This document shows positions 1 to 11,298 of a stretch of DNA of 64,000 nucleotides, one piece after another. Location of the stretch: contig OZ020304.1 of NCBI GenBank assembly GCA_963971305.1, positions 21,310,103 to 21,374,102 on the forward strand, in the 5' to 3' direction. The stretch comes from Arcuatula senhousia. Taxonomy: Eukaryota > Mollusca > Bivalvia > Mytilida > Mytilidae. Position 1 is the stretch's first letter. The number at the start of each line of letters is the position of its first letter. The notes below the pieces were generated by a model. That model did no database searches, was not told where the DNA came from, and saw only the letters and a list, made by a program, of their open reading frames with translations. Position numbers and translations under genes: made by a program.

Positions 1-2413
1 CATAGATACTAGTGTCATCAGCAAAAAGTTTTATGTCGCAGTTAACTTCGTCAACGATATCATTGATAAATACTAAGAATAACATAGGACCCAGAATAGA
101 ACCTTGAGGAACACCAGCATTTATTGATACCCATGTAGACTCTTGACCATTAAGAACTACCCTTTGTTTTCTATCATCAAGATAGCTACAGAACCAGTTT
201 AATAAACTACCCGTGACACCCATTTTTTGCAATTTATAAACCAACCCTCTATGCCAAACACGATCAAAAGCCTTACTAATATCGAAAAAAACAATGCGAA
301 TATCCTTCCCCTCGTCTAATGCTCTAGAAAATACGTCTGATATATACAACAACTGGTTTACTGTAGAATCTTTCAGGGTAAAACCAGACTGGTGTTCCGA
401 CAACATATTGCGTATAAAATTCATCACATGTTTATAAACACACTTTTCAAAAACTTTACTTGTTACACTCAATAAGGATATAGGTCAATAATTACCAAGA
501 CAGCTTTTATCGTCCTTTTTAAATACCGGTATCACATTCGCCCTTTTCCATGACTTAGGAAAATACATAGTTGACAAACTTAAATTAAAAATTGTACAAA
601 GAGGCTTACAAAGTATATCAAATCCCATTTTTAACAACCTCGGACTGACCCCATCAGGGCCAGAAGCCTTGGTGACATTAATAATTTGAAGAACATCTTT
701 TACATCACTCTCTGTAATATTTAGTAGATCAAGTTGTCTAACTGGTATAGAATCAATGTTCGGAATTGTTTTGTTGCTATCATCCAAATTTGAGTGCGAC
801 GCGAAATAATTATTAAAAGCTTCAGCTTTATCACGATCATTATCTAAAATAATATCGTTTTGTTTAATCGGAGGAATGTCCTTGTCACGAGTCTTGAAAC
901 CTACTAATCGTGAAGCTGTTACCCACCACTTCTTTATATCGGTGGTATTAGTTCTCAGCTTATCAACCAGGCTGTCGAGAAACTTTTGTCGTTGACTTCG
1001 AATAAGATTAACGGTCTGGTTTCTATGACGTCTAAAGTCAGCCCAATGTTGAGGTAGGTTTGACTTTTTAGCCTTACTGTGAAGTCTACGGCGTTTGCGT
1101 ATAGCGCGACGAACGGTATTATTTATCCCCGGAGGATCTGAGTTACGTACAGTGATTTCCTTATTTGGAATGGTCTCTGACGCAGACTTAATAAGGATAT
1201 CTGTAAAAGAATCGACAAGTACATCTAAATTATTATCAGCATCGGAAACAACGCGGTCCCAATCGACAGACCGTATTTTGTCGCGAAATCCCTCTTCATC
1301 GCATTGGTCATATAACCATATGCGACGTTTAAAACAGGTACGCATCGACTTTTCTACTCTGATGATACCATAAATCGGGCAGTGGTATCGTACAATCGAA
1401 TCAAGGAATGAGTGACCTACATGTACAAAGTCTAACAGGTTTCTCTGGTTCATAATTACCAGATCTAAGCACGAGCTGTTGTTTTCCGTGAAGCGTGTCG
1501 GTTCGTTTATCAACTGAATCATATCATAGTTCGTAATGATATTTCTCATGTGCATATTAGAAGCGTTCAGATAGTCTTCATTAAAGTCCCCCAAAATAAC
1601 AATGTTATCAATGCCTGTGTCTACTGCTAAGTCAATAGAATGATGAATGAGGTTAAAAGTCTGAATACCAGAGTCAGGAGGTCTGTAAAACAAGCCAATT
1701 AAAATTTTTTGCTGACTCTTAATACTGACCTCGACCCATAAACATTCGACTCCTCTGACAAGAAGATCTTGTCTTTTAGATGCAACAAAATTATCCTTAA
1801 TATATATGGCTACGCCCCCACCCCTTCTACCAACACGATCGTTTCTAAAGGGAGAATGAAAGCCATCCAATAGTAAATCGATATCACTTACACCGGAGTT
1901 AAGCCAGGTCTCACTAAAACATAATATATCTATGTTTCGTAGTTCAGCGTTGATAATATCAAGCTTCGGAAGAAGGCTCTGAACGTTCAGATGGACAAAG
2001 GAAGGAAATGAATTCATACAATCTCGAAAGTTATCTAATAAAGCGTCTTCGGTAGACGTTGACGAAGTTTCCGACGTCCTGGAAAGCGGTCCAGGGTTTG
2101 ATTCTATATCACCAGACAACATCATGACTAAGTACAACCAAAGCATAATTACAGAGATTAATATAAATTGATAGCTTAATAAAGTTTTATCATAAACAAT
2201 AAGCTCATCTGGTGGGTTCGAATGTTTTTTGTTACAGTTATAGGATACATGTAATAATAAAAGCATAATACAAATAGCAGCTGATCCATGCACATAAATA
2301 AGATTAGCAAAGAGAACATCCTCGAAAACCAAACTTTTGTGTTTAGGTCTCTGTGTGGCTCTCGGGTAAAACAGTCCAACCCTGGCGCGGTACTCGGATA
2401 TAGTTACAAACAT
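1..2413 (-). pseudogene. LINE ORF2: 2A-like leader, APE endonuclease and reverse transcriptase, one internal stop
   Basis: This ORF2 polyprotein would nick target DNA and copy the element RNA at the nick. Residues 1-100 carry two hydrophobic stretches (about 40-56 and 82-98), followed by a 2A-like GDIESNPGP at 101-109. The APE-type endonuclease runs from about 138 to 355 with HLNVQS, SETW (Glu168), GDFN (Asp276/Asn278) and a final RYHCPI in which the residue before His is Tyr where most relatives have Asp. The RT begins near 585 (KASGPDG). At 485-487 the frame meets TGA directly before a PIS motif, where relatives have NYRPIS, so a CGA to TGA change is likely. Beyond it the same frame stays open to position 1 and contains FDISKAFD (263-286) and FADDT (11-25). 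One nonsense change in an otherwise intact frame suggests a young copy or a sequence error. Confidence 0.9.
2087..2113 (-). other. 2A-like ribosome-skipping motif (GDIESNPGP)
   Basis: Residues 101-109 of ORF2 read GDIESNPGP, which fits the D-x-E-x-NPG-P rule of 2A peptides and is preceded by the usual hydrophobic run ending in LS. Such motifs are established near the N-terminus of some APE-type non-LTR retrotransposons in sea urchins and molluscs, where they make the ribosome skip the Gly-Pro bond. Here skipping would release a hydrophobic leader of about 108 residues from the endonuclease/RT. Activity has not been tested. Confidence 0.85.
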
Positions 2414-2985
2414 TATGTGATACCGTTATCCAACGAGAAGTTCCGCGTCAGCGTTGAACTGTTTGTGGCCTCAAATATTAATTTGCAATTAATAAAACAA
2501 GCATGTAAGTATAACATAATGAAACATGTAAGGTCATCGTGGCAGACATTTTGAAATGTGGCGGACCTGCCTATTTGTCCAGCAGAATTTCCTGAGAACC
2601 AGCAAAAATTCTTAAAAATTACACTAAGATTAATAGGCAAAAATTTATTTATTGCTTGAGGTCTGGCAAAACCAAAACATATTTCAAAACCTCTGTCGTG
2701 GTACAAAAAATAAACATAGAACACTGTGTAACATATATACAACATTATAATCCCACTATGTACAAATGTAACATGCATAACTTGCATCTCACATTGGGAA
2801 AAACTAGTAGTCGGTCTAATAATAAAAAAAATAAATCCTGATCATTAAGGACCGGAATGGCTAAGTAATAATTTGTGGCATTAAGATTGACTCTGGGATC
2901 CAAGGAGAATAAAATCGAAAGAATCCCTCCCCTAACAAAATGAAAATAAAAATTAAAAAAAAAAAATGTCAGAAAAAAACAAAAA

Positions 2986-3017
<32 letters not shown>

Positions 3018-3321
3018 ACCAACAGAATAATTAAACAATATCAACCGGGTCACAACACTCGATGTATACAAAGAGGGATAACTCTATTTAGATCTTGGGG
3101 ACATCATATACAAATGTAACTCAAAAGTTATTTCTATCAAATTTACGGGTTACTTTATCATGTTGTATAAGGAAAATTTCTAAGAGACCTTTTTAGATGG
3201 AAAGCTACATGTATAAAGCAAGCGTTTACACAATATGTATACAATGATAATTTATTGAGGTTTTTTTTTTGAGTTTTTAATCACCGCAAGCATGACACAC
3301 CGTTCATTGGAAAGCATACTC
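2414..3321. other. Spacer between LINE ORF1 and ORF2
   Basis: The gap is about 900 bp with no convincing coding frame. A 124-codon minus-strand frame (2413-2787) has no recognisable motif, and its hydrophobic composition follows the AT-rich sequence. Positions 2940-3020 are an A-rich low-complexity tract on the plus strand (poly-T in LINE orientation). Confidence 0.6.
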
Positions 3322-4410
3322 TCAGTATAATCTCACGCCGGACTCATGTGACATAGGGGGACCCATTCCGAACCCTCCACTGCAGGTAGGTATTGGTTGG
3401 TATCGTGGTTGGAATTGCTGCATCATTGGTTGATAATTGTTCATTGGCGACCGCACAAGATAACCGGGGTGCATTACAGTTCCACTGCTAGGCTGGCTAG
3501 ATCCCGTACTGCCCATCACGTCTAATGAATTGACGGTTGCGTAAGAGGCACCACTGTCGGCGAGAATTTTCTGCAAGTCCGATTCAGATGTCACCACATG
3601 CTTTTTATCGTGTTTGTCTGTAATAAAGATCTTTCCGTCCCAAACGGATGTTTTGTTGATTTTACCTTCCCTGTAGGCGTTACGGGCAAGATATGCCAAT
3701 TTTGATCGGGTTTTAGTGAGGTCTTGGCTGACGCTGACACCTTTCAGAGACTCAACTTTTTTTATGTTTTGTGTGGCCCTTAGTAGTTCAGATCTTTTTT
3801 TAGCATGTGTGAATCGAGCTATGATTTGTTTTTCTCCCTTTTCCGTTGGTAAGCGATGAGAGACACTTATGTCGTTGGGATTAAGTGTAACACCAAGTTT
3901 TTGAGCGACTTCGCAAACGATATTTGTTGTATCCTCGTCTTGTGTTTGGGGAACACCACTGATGCGTATGCAGCTTTTACGGCTATGCTGCTCGAGATCA
4001 TCTAATCTATATGTAATCTTTGGGATTTCACCAATGTATTTTTTTAAGAACATATTTTCATCCTTAAGCTTTGATATTTCATCATATAATGGTGCAGTTG
4101 CTGTGCTGACTTGTTGAACAATGTCTGCTCGGAGCTCTTTCCTTAAGTCATCAATCATTAAGGTTTTTACGGCCATAGCAAGACGCTGAACATCGTCATC
4201 AGTAAAAAGTGACTTCGGGGCTTCGGGTTGTGACATTTTGTTGATAATTACTGGCCCAGATTTTGTACTGTTATTGATTGTGTCGTCAGAGGGGTCAAGG
4301 TCAAAAATTATTTTTTTTCGCAGAGGTTTAATACTATTTTCACTTAATTTAGGCGAAGGTTCAGATGAGTGTCTACGTTTTTTGACTGTTGTATTTGGGA
4401 TTATTGACAT
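3322..4410 (-). CDS. LINE ORF1 protein, RNA-binding chaperone-like
   Basis: This complete 362-codon frame is an ORF1p-type protein that should bind element RNA and assist reverse transcription. The N-terminus is basic (KKRRH and PLRKK near residues 10-35). A probable coiled coil covers about 70-135 (MAVKTLMIDDLRKEL through ISKLKDENMFLKKY). It is followed by the typical DDLEQHSRKSCIRISGVP start of an RRM-like core (about 136-230), then a C-terminal domain (about 235-285) and a low-complexity Pro/Gln/Met-rich tail. This coiled coil, RRM and CTD order is that of L1/CR1-type ORF1 proteins. The ATG at 4408-4410 is the first in frame. No break is visible, so the copy may still encode protein. Confidence 0.85.
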   Translation of the reverse strand: MSIIPNTTVKKRRHSSEPSPKLSENSIKPLRKKIIFDLDPSDDTINNSTKSGPVIINKMSQPEAPKSLFTDDDVQRLAMAVKTLMIDDLRKELRADIVQQVSTATAPLYDEISKLKDENMFLKKYIGEIPKITYRLDDLEQHSRKSCIRISGVPQTQDEDTTNIVCEVAQKLGVTLNPNDISVSHRLPTEKGEKQIIARFTHAKKRSELLRATQNIKKVESLKGVSVSQDLTKTRSKLAYLARNAYREGKINKTSVWDGKIFITDKHDKKHVVTSESDLQKILADSGASYATVNSLDVMGSTGSSQPSSGTVMHPGYLVRSPMNNYQPMMQQFQPRYQPIPTCSGGFGMGPPMSHESGVRLY

Positions 4411-5939
4411 AATACATTTTTAAATCAACGCAGTTCCGATGATGGAAAGTTATATATAATGGTGCACTCGACTTGTCCAATGTAAACAATGCCCACAATA
4501 TTACACACACTTGCCGTTAACTAAAAACACTTCATGGATCGTAGATAAAGAAATTGTTTATGTACTGAAAAGACTCCTAATCCATTCCGAATCCTTATTT
4601 GTTGAAATAGACCTGGCTACATTTCGTTTTTCGATCAATTCATCACATGTTCACACAGCGAAAAAATTAAGCCAGCGAAGCCTTATGGAGTCTATAGAGT
4701 AGTGATGATTTTCGCGTTTTTTTTCAGTCTAGACGGAGTGATCTTCCTGCATCCAGTCTGGAATAATATGCTTTATTTTTTATATTACTTTTCAATATTT
4801 GTTAACATGATATACACTTCTATAAATCTCCATTTTTATTGGCATTGTATATGACCGACACACGTTTGATTTATTCCTTTGCATCTTACATGAGGAACTC
4901 TTTATTTAAAGGCGATAGAATATACATTATGTATTTATCTATTACTTGATTGGTTCGTATAAATATTTCTGTTATTGATTGGTTAATGTTCTCCATTCAT
5001 AAATTCAGTAAACAATAGACATCATTGGGACGAGTGCATTTTAATCGAAGGGGTGTTTCAATCGATACCGTTGTCTTGTGTGTGCATTTGTGTTATGACG
5101 ATCCTTTCTTCGCTCACAAAAAATTAATATTTCGCAAACATTTTGAACAATATACTTTTAACAAAGAATAAATCTATTATAGTCCTTATATATTTCGCTT
5201 GCCTTTAAATGCTTTAGCGCTTTGATTTGTGCATTGTTATGGATTTAATATCAAAAGGGGGAAGGTTGGGCAAAAAAAAAAAAAGCAACTAGATCAACTG
5301 CATCACACTTTGCATATGCCTGTCCTAAGCCATGAATCTTCAAATGTACATGTATATAAAAAATTGTGTTTGTACCTGTCATCTTAATGTTACATGTATT
5401 TGTTCTTTGTCAAAACAAGGTATTTCTTTGACATTTGAATCCTATCATATATTATATATTCTTAATTAAGGACCAATTGAAAGAGAGCAAGAAGGGACAA
5501 CAACTGCTGGCTGTTTTCCATTGTGAATTTTTACAATTGCTGTTTACATGTACTGTACATGTACATGTATGTAGGTTGTGTCCTGTACATGTATATTCCA
5601 CATCTCAAAATTATCAACAAAATTGTTCTATAATACATTGCAATGTAATACGAGAAAAAAAACATGTAATATTATTATTTTACCTTAATCTCCCTTGTGG
5701 CTATTAAAAAGATGTGTTGGAAAAATGATGCAAATTCTTTAAAGTCTTCTTCTGTCTTTACTGTTATTATCTACAAAGTACAATGCAAGACAATCATTTT
5801 ATACATTTGTACAATGGAACTATTTAAACTTGGTGCTTGCTTATACATGTTATATGTAGTACTATCATATTACATGTACATTATAGTTGTACAATGTATG
5901 AACATGTAGAAAAGACATGCAGATAGCACAACATTATTA
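4411..5939. other. Gene-free AT-rich stretch, part may be LINE 5' UTR
   Basis: No coding frame with recognisable motifs is seen. The part next to 4410 may be the LINE 5' untranslated region. Near 5250-5340 a short reverse-oriented scrap resembles the right end of the repeat family at 10420-10745 ('gggggaaggttgg' and 'cctgtcctaagcca'). The remainder is AT-rich with 'acatgta' low complexity around 5530-5600. Confidence 0.45.
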
Positions 5940-6232
5940 ACAAGAGTGTTCCAGGAGCCAGAATCGCTCACCTGGTTCATAAGGGTCTTTATTATTAAGC
6001 ATATTATGTATGAGGGATAAGGAATCAACAGACAACTTCACCCCAATGAGGACTTTCAAGAATTTTGGATTCTGAACAGCTTATAATCCTTCAGATTTTT
6101 CCAAAATGTATCTGTTAATTCATCCAATTTCTGAGTTATAAGCCAATTAAAGTGACAACACATGAGGATGAGGCACACTAAGTGATGGCAATAGCTCATA
6201 TGGACCTTCAGTCCAGGTGACCTATTAAAGTC
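5940..6232 (-). mobile_element. Degenerate short family-G element, reverse orientation
   Basis: The left end (5945-5975) reads as a decayed reverse complement of the family-G tail (hairpin 'aggctcctgggagcct' preceded by 'ggtgagcgattc'). The right end (about 6180-6225) is a decayed head hairpin ('agctcatatggacc' / 'ggtccaggtgacc' type) next to 'gatggcaatagctca'. Only about 290 bp lies between the two ends and there are no tandem modules, so it is an internally deleted, old copy. Confidence 0.6.
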
Positions 6233-7754
6233 TAGTTGTGAAAATATATAAACTTCAAATCATGTCTAAAGATATGTTTTTTGTGCATGTATAGAAACAA
6301 TTTTTTATTTTATTCTAAATTCAGTAAGACTGCTTGTTCATCATCTTTTCTTTTTTCAATGCTGCTTAGCTAGCTCTTTTGAAGTCTATAGATTTTCATG
6401 ACTAGACTTTTCTAAGCACAATTTCAAACTAGAGAAAAAAAAGCAAATCTCACAAGTAAAAAGCCAGTACGCCTGTATAGTTAGTATAGTGAAGCTCTTT
6501 ACTGGTAAAGACTTGAAATACACAATCATGTATGATGGACATAAAACAATGTGTCACTTAAAAAAATGTTTCAGGATTGTCATGATTGTTGCAAAACAAG
6601 ATTTTGGAACAGACAGTTTTTCAAAAATTTTAAAGTTTCAATAAATTCTGCACGTGCTTAATAACCATGGTTGTAAGCATCATTACATTGTCCCCTATAT
6701 TCAAAATATCAAAAGTTCCCAAACCATGGCTTTGAAGTTTAATTGTCTCATGTATGGACTACATGAGTTGTAAGGCTATGTCTTTTTCATACATGTATCA
6801 TAAATGATTTAAAATGTGTATTTTACATTCATTTTCATTCTTAGATGTTTTGAGTTTTAACAGGGATTAAATAAAACTGATGGGATATGTATCTGTATAT
6901 AATCACTAATGTTCTATGCCTCCTCTGTTTACCTGAGATTTTGTTATATTTTTGCATGTTTCCTGTTGAAAATAGGTCAACTTTCTCCAGGGTATGCATT
7001 AAAACTACTAAACAGATTTTTATGAAATTTATATCAAATAAAAGAGGGGAAAATGGAAAATAGCTATTTCGCCATGTGAAGGGAAACAAACTTAAAAAAA
7101 AAGAAAATTTTCATGTTAAATTTTTGGTGTATTTAAGTTCAATGTCATTTTCAGAAGGTTCATAATGGTTAAATTTCTCCAGGGTTGTTTCTGAAAATAA
7201 TAGGTGTATCAAAATGGAAATTATATCCTCTGAAAGACAATTATTTTTTTTCAAATGCTAATTAAAAACTCTGTATTTCTATATTTAGAAATGCCAAAGA
7301 TATCAAAGAATACAAATTACCTATCTTCAATAAAACTTTAAAAAAACATCAAAGTTTGAATTTCTTGCTATCTCATGGGCTTAATTAATAAACAATTTTA
7401 TTGTGAATCTAAACAAATTTATATTTGATTGCAATAAACAGACCAAAGAAAGGGCTTTCATGTGATATACCCGAATGTAACTCATTGGAGACGGTCACAA
7501 AAAAAAATGCTCCGGAAATAACTTAATATTAGAGAATTCTGAGTACTACACTTTGCTAAAAAGATAGAAAATTTTCAAATCCAAGTTTACTCCGTAAGTT
7601 GAATAATTTTTTTACTGATATATCGAGTGGAATTATTTTTATATGAATTTATCTGTCGCCGATTCTTTTACTGTCGGACGTTACTATCCTTGCCTAACAA
7701 CGTCAATTGTCTGTCAATTGTTCATAGACACTAGAGTAGCAACACAATCACAAA
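6233..7754. other. No gene seen
   Basis: The sequence is AT-rich with only short chance frames. I see no RNA gene, terminal repeat or recognisable coding motif. Confidence 0.4.
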
Positions 7755-8552
7755 ATGGAATGTGCGAACTGTAAAGATGTATATAAGATGCTACAATCAG
7801 TTTTAGAAATTGTATCAAACTCAGAATCTCGATATGAAGCTCTCGAAAAAGAAGTTTACCTATTAAAATCTGTCGAAACAAAGTTAAACTCCGTCATTTA
7901 AAAGATAGAAGATGTCGAAAGTAGAGTAGATTCAACAATCTGTCGCAGCAATATGATAGAAGAAAATGTAGAAGAGATGGGCATCGTTATGCACAAAGTG
8001 GTGGATCGTTGTGAGTCAGTGAATACAGCCCCCGTAAAAGACACAAAGCATGAACGTTTACTAAAAAAGGAAACCGATGAACAAGTAAACTCTATGCTTC
8101 GCAATCTCAGTGACAGTGTTGAAGAATTAAAATGGAGAACAATGAAAAATAATTTGATATTTAATGGGTTTAGAGATCAAAAAGACAAAGACGCAGAGCT
8201 GGTCATCAGAACTTTCTTAAGAGAAAAACTAGGCATAAATAAATTTGTTGAATTTGTGTCCGTTCATCGATTTGGAAAGAGAGGAAAAAGAGGCTTCAGA
8301 CCAATTTTAGTGAAGTTTATTAAACATAAGGATAAAGTTCTTGTACTCAAAAACTGCCATAAATTGAAAGGGACAAGTGTATTTGTCAGAGAACAATTTC
8401 CAAAAGAAATGGAGCATAGGAGAAAAGAGCTATACCCATTAATGAAGGAAGCAAAGAAACAAAACAAAAAGGCTATCCTTATTAGAGACAAACTTTATAT
8501 TGATGGAAAACTCCATATTCGTAAAAATCATGATGAGAATAGTCCTTTTTAG
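7755..8552 (+). pseudogene. Orphan LINE ORF1-like gene with one in-frame stop
   Basis: From the ATG at 7755 the frame runs 266 codons to 8552 and is broken only by TAA at 7899-7901; the intact distal part starts at Met 7953. Before the stop it is Cys-containing and helical (MECANCKDVYKML...). After it comes a probable coiled coil, then KWRTMKNNLIFNGF and RFGKRGKRGFRPILVKF, the hallmark of the RRM-like core of LINE ORF1 proteins, then a basic C-terminal domain ending RDKLYIDGKLHIRK. The stop is probably CAA or AAA to TAA. No endonuclease or RT frame follows within the next kilobases. An ORF1 without ORF2 is unusual because LINE copies normally lose the 5' part. It could be an internally deleted copy or a host-retained ORF1-like gene. 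Confidence 0.75.
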
Positions 8553-9931
8553 AAAGTATTTTCCGGACGTGCAGACCTGAGAAATATTTTACTTATGCAC
8601 TACATGTTAACGACTTCCAGGTAGGCCTCTCCATTGAAGATCTGTTGAAATTAACTAAATTCGTCAACTTGTTAAAACATTTTAAATCTGATTGCCAAAG
8701 TCTAAAATTACTAAAACATACGTTAACATCCAAGACTTCACTCCAAACCAGTTTATTTGAACCGGGAATGGGAAATTACGCCAAAATCGGATAGGGATAA
8801 ATTGATGTTTTACCTTAGCTCAACGTTGTTTACACCATGAGGCCAACCCACAAAGGGAAACTACTCTTGCAAAAATGAAAACAAAAGAATCGGAATCGGA
8901 ATTCCGGGGCTATAACCCATGTATTTCCAAACCCAATAGCCACAATATTAATGAAGAAACAACAAAAATAACTATAACTTCCAGTAAAGAAAGAGTCCAA
9001 CAAGAGTTAGAAAATGAACTTCGATACTTCTGGCAACATCGCAACGATTAGATTAAAACATAGAACTCTCCTGATTATTCAACAATTTTTGTATAATAAG
9101 AAACTTTTTTAGAACATTTAAGTGACCAATACATATAACGTTTTAATTTCTATTTCATATATGAACACTATCTTTGTCCAATTGTTATCCTCCGGAACAT
9201 ATTGTAATCTTTTCATATTATTCCTCTTCATTTGAATGGGGACTTTAATTGATTTATCATCTGTATACCATCATACAACAAAGGTGACCAGAATAAAGTA
9301 TATATAAGTTTTATGACTGTAATATACCATTAAGCCTGCCAATTAACAGGTAGAAATTTGTCAATTTCACTCAATTCCCCTGACATGCCTGAGGCTCTTA
9401 CTGATAAAAATGTGCAATTATTGATTTTTTCCTTGTCAATTTAGCACATTTATTGAAAATTTTACTTAAGAAATTTGGACCATCTTTACATTATTAAATA
9501 TAATTTCTATATTTTCAATGTGATTGCCAAATATTTTATATATGATAATTCCTGAATAATTTCTCTTTCCAATGATATAAATATTTTGTAACTTCAATTT
9601 TTGAAATTTGTGTTAACATGGTAAATAAAGAAGAAAGATGGGGAGGCATAAAAAAATATTGACTTTTTGTTAGTTTGTATTGGATGTTACTCATCCCTTG
9701 TTTTGGACATCCCTGGTTTTAATAAATGTGTTAAAGTTATTTTTTTTATAATATTTGACACTTTAAATGAGTACATCAAAAAGCACAAACTAACCCTTTT
9801 TACATGTTTTACATAAATATTAAAAAAAATTAACAAAATTTTCATTAAGTTTTCACTTAAAAAGTATATACATGTATGTACATCATGCACATGTAGATAA
9901 TAACAAACATTAAAAACACACAAAAATATAC
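8553..9931. other. No gene seen downstream of orphan ORF1
   Basis: No RT or endonuclease motif is found in any frame, and the stretch is AT-rich. Some of it could be the 3' remainder of the ORF1-bearing element, but no poly-A boundary is obvious. Confidence 0.4.
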
Positions 9932-10082
9932 TAATCATCATGATCATGCATGTCATGCTAATCATAACAATTAGCATATAATGCTTATCATCATGATCAT
10001 TCTAATCAACAATTAGCATGATGCTTACAATCATGATCATGCTAATCATGACAATTACACAAATTAGCATAATGATTATATG
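9932..10082. repeat. Short tandem repeat rich in ATGATCAT and ATTAGCAT
   Basis: About three imperfect copies of a roughly 50-60 bp unit, each containing 'atcatgatcatgctaat' followed by 'acaattagcat'. The unit is itself semi-palindromic. ATGCTAAT/ATTAGCAT resembles a POU octamer, but composition alone can explain this. Confidence 0.6.
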
Positions 10083-10419
10083 AACAATGCCAGATTTTTC
10101 TTTGATCAACCCTGTCATGCCTGTCTACTGCTCGATTGAAAATCTAGCAATGTGTGCCTTATGATAGGATGTAAACTAATTTATATTATTAATACTGGTA
10201 GGACACCGTAGTCCCTATAACGACTACCACTTCAATGTGTGACTATTGTACGGAGAAACATGACTCCTATTCTTCTACTTATGGGCATCAAAATTTCATT
10301 TCACTTTTAACATGTTTAAAAACTTTTTTTCTAATTTCTAAAAATGCCTGGTTATTCTCAATCTTTCTTTTTTCTTTGTTTAACATGTTCTGAATATGTA
10401 TTCACAAGCTTAATATAGA

Positions 10420-10745
10420 AGAAAATGAGATGTGGAATAAGTGTACGCGACACAACCTACATTATAAACGTATATTTTAAATATCCACAATGGAAAACAG
10501 CCAGCAGCCTTCAATGTGACCAGCGGTCGCTGCTCGCTGTTTTTCAATTGGCCCCTGGATTAAAAATAAAATACATATGATTCAAGCCCAATCCCAAAGT
10601 GCATTGAAAGACCCTCTTCTTGACAAAAAACAATTATCAAAAATTCGACTAAATACAAACATAAGCTTTGATAAAGATTCCTGGCTTAGGACAGGCACAT
10701 TAAAATGTGGCGGGGTTAAACTAGTTTTTTGGCGCCAACCTTCCC
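10420..10745 (+). repeat. Interspersed repeat family R1, reference copy
   Basis: The copy begins 'gaaaatgagatgtggaataag', contains 'ggcccctggatt' and 'tcctggcttaggacaggcac', and ends 'ggcgccaaccttccccc'. Copies occur at 41905-42203 (nearly identical), 24165-24490 and 17262-17550 (diverged), and scraps lie near 5250-5340 and 13130-13175. I recognise the right part as a common mytilid repeat. No coding frame is present. Confidence 0.75.
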
Positions 10746-11298
10746 CCTAATGATAATCAATAACAAAGCACAAACTAACACACAGTAAAAATCAAATCGA
10801 TAGAAGTTCAATTCAACAAGAGAGTATCGGAGACAAAAGGACAACAGGTAATTAACGGGACGTAAAGATACTCTCTTGTGAACACTCGAAGTTACTGACA
10901 GCTAGCTAAGAAGCATCCATCGACTGATGTAAAAAAATCAAGTATGTAGATTTTAAATCCGACACAACACGTCAAACACTTGATTTGATGATGCATCATC
11001 ACACAAAACCGACACACTTGACCGCTGTAAGCCTGGTAGTGTAAATATACAACTAACATTTACAATGTATAGACCAAGCCATCATGCATGACATGTATGA
11101 AAGAAATTTTCCAAAATGAAAAGGGATAAAATAAAACCAAAGATGGACATAATTATGATTAATAATTATTTCTTGATATTTTACCAATTAATCATACCAC
11201 AAGGGGTGGGCATTTCTAGATTCCTAAATACATTTTGTAACTTAGCTATCAAAAAAGATTTATGTTTCTTAAGACTCAAACAGGTCCTGCTCGATACC

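Larger units (their letters stand above)
1..4410 (-). mobile_element. CR1/jockey-like non-LTR retrotransposon, 3' end beyond the window
   Basis: Two LINE-type open frames lie on the minus strand in the expected order: ORF1 (4410 down to 3322), then ORF2 (2413 down past position 1). The element is truncated only by the window edge. Neither a poly-A tail nor the 3' end is visible, and the 5' boundary upstream of 4410 cannot be fixed. The inter-ORF gap of about 900 bp is long for a LINE and contains low-complexity A/T sequence, so the two ORFs could belong to two adjacent insertions. APE endonuclease plus an RT with an FADDT motif supports the CR1/jockey group; the exact clade is inference. Confidence 0.85.

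Noticed and set aside
2413..2787. 124-codon hydrophobic frame upstream of LINE ORF2
   Set aside because: No motif, different frame from ORF2, and the composition follows AT-rich DNA.
2745..3071. Phe-rich 108-codon frame
   Set aside because: It arises from the poly-A/poly-T tract at 2940-3020.
5945..5975. Rho-independent terminator-like hairpin
   Set aside because: The hairpin is the decayed family-G tail; bacterial terminators are not expected here.
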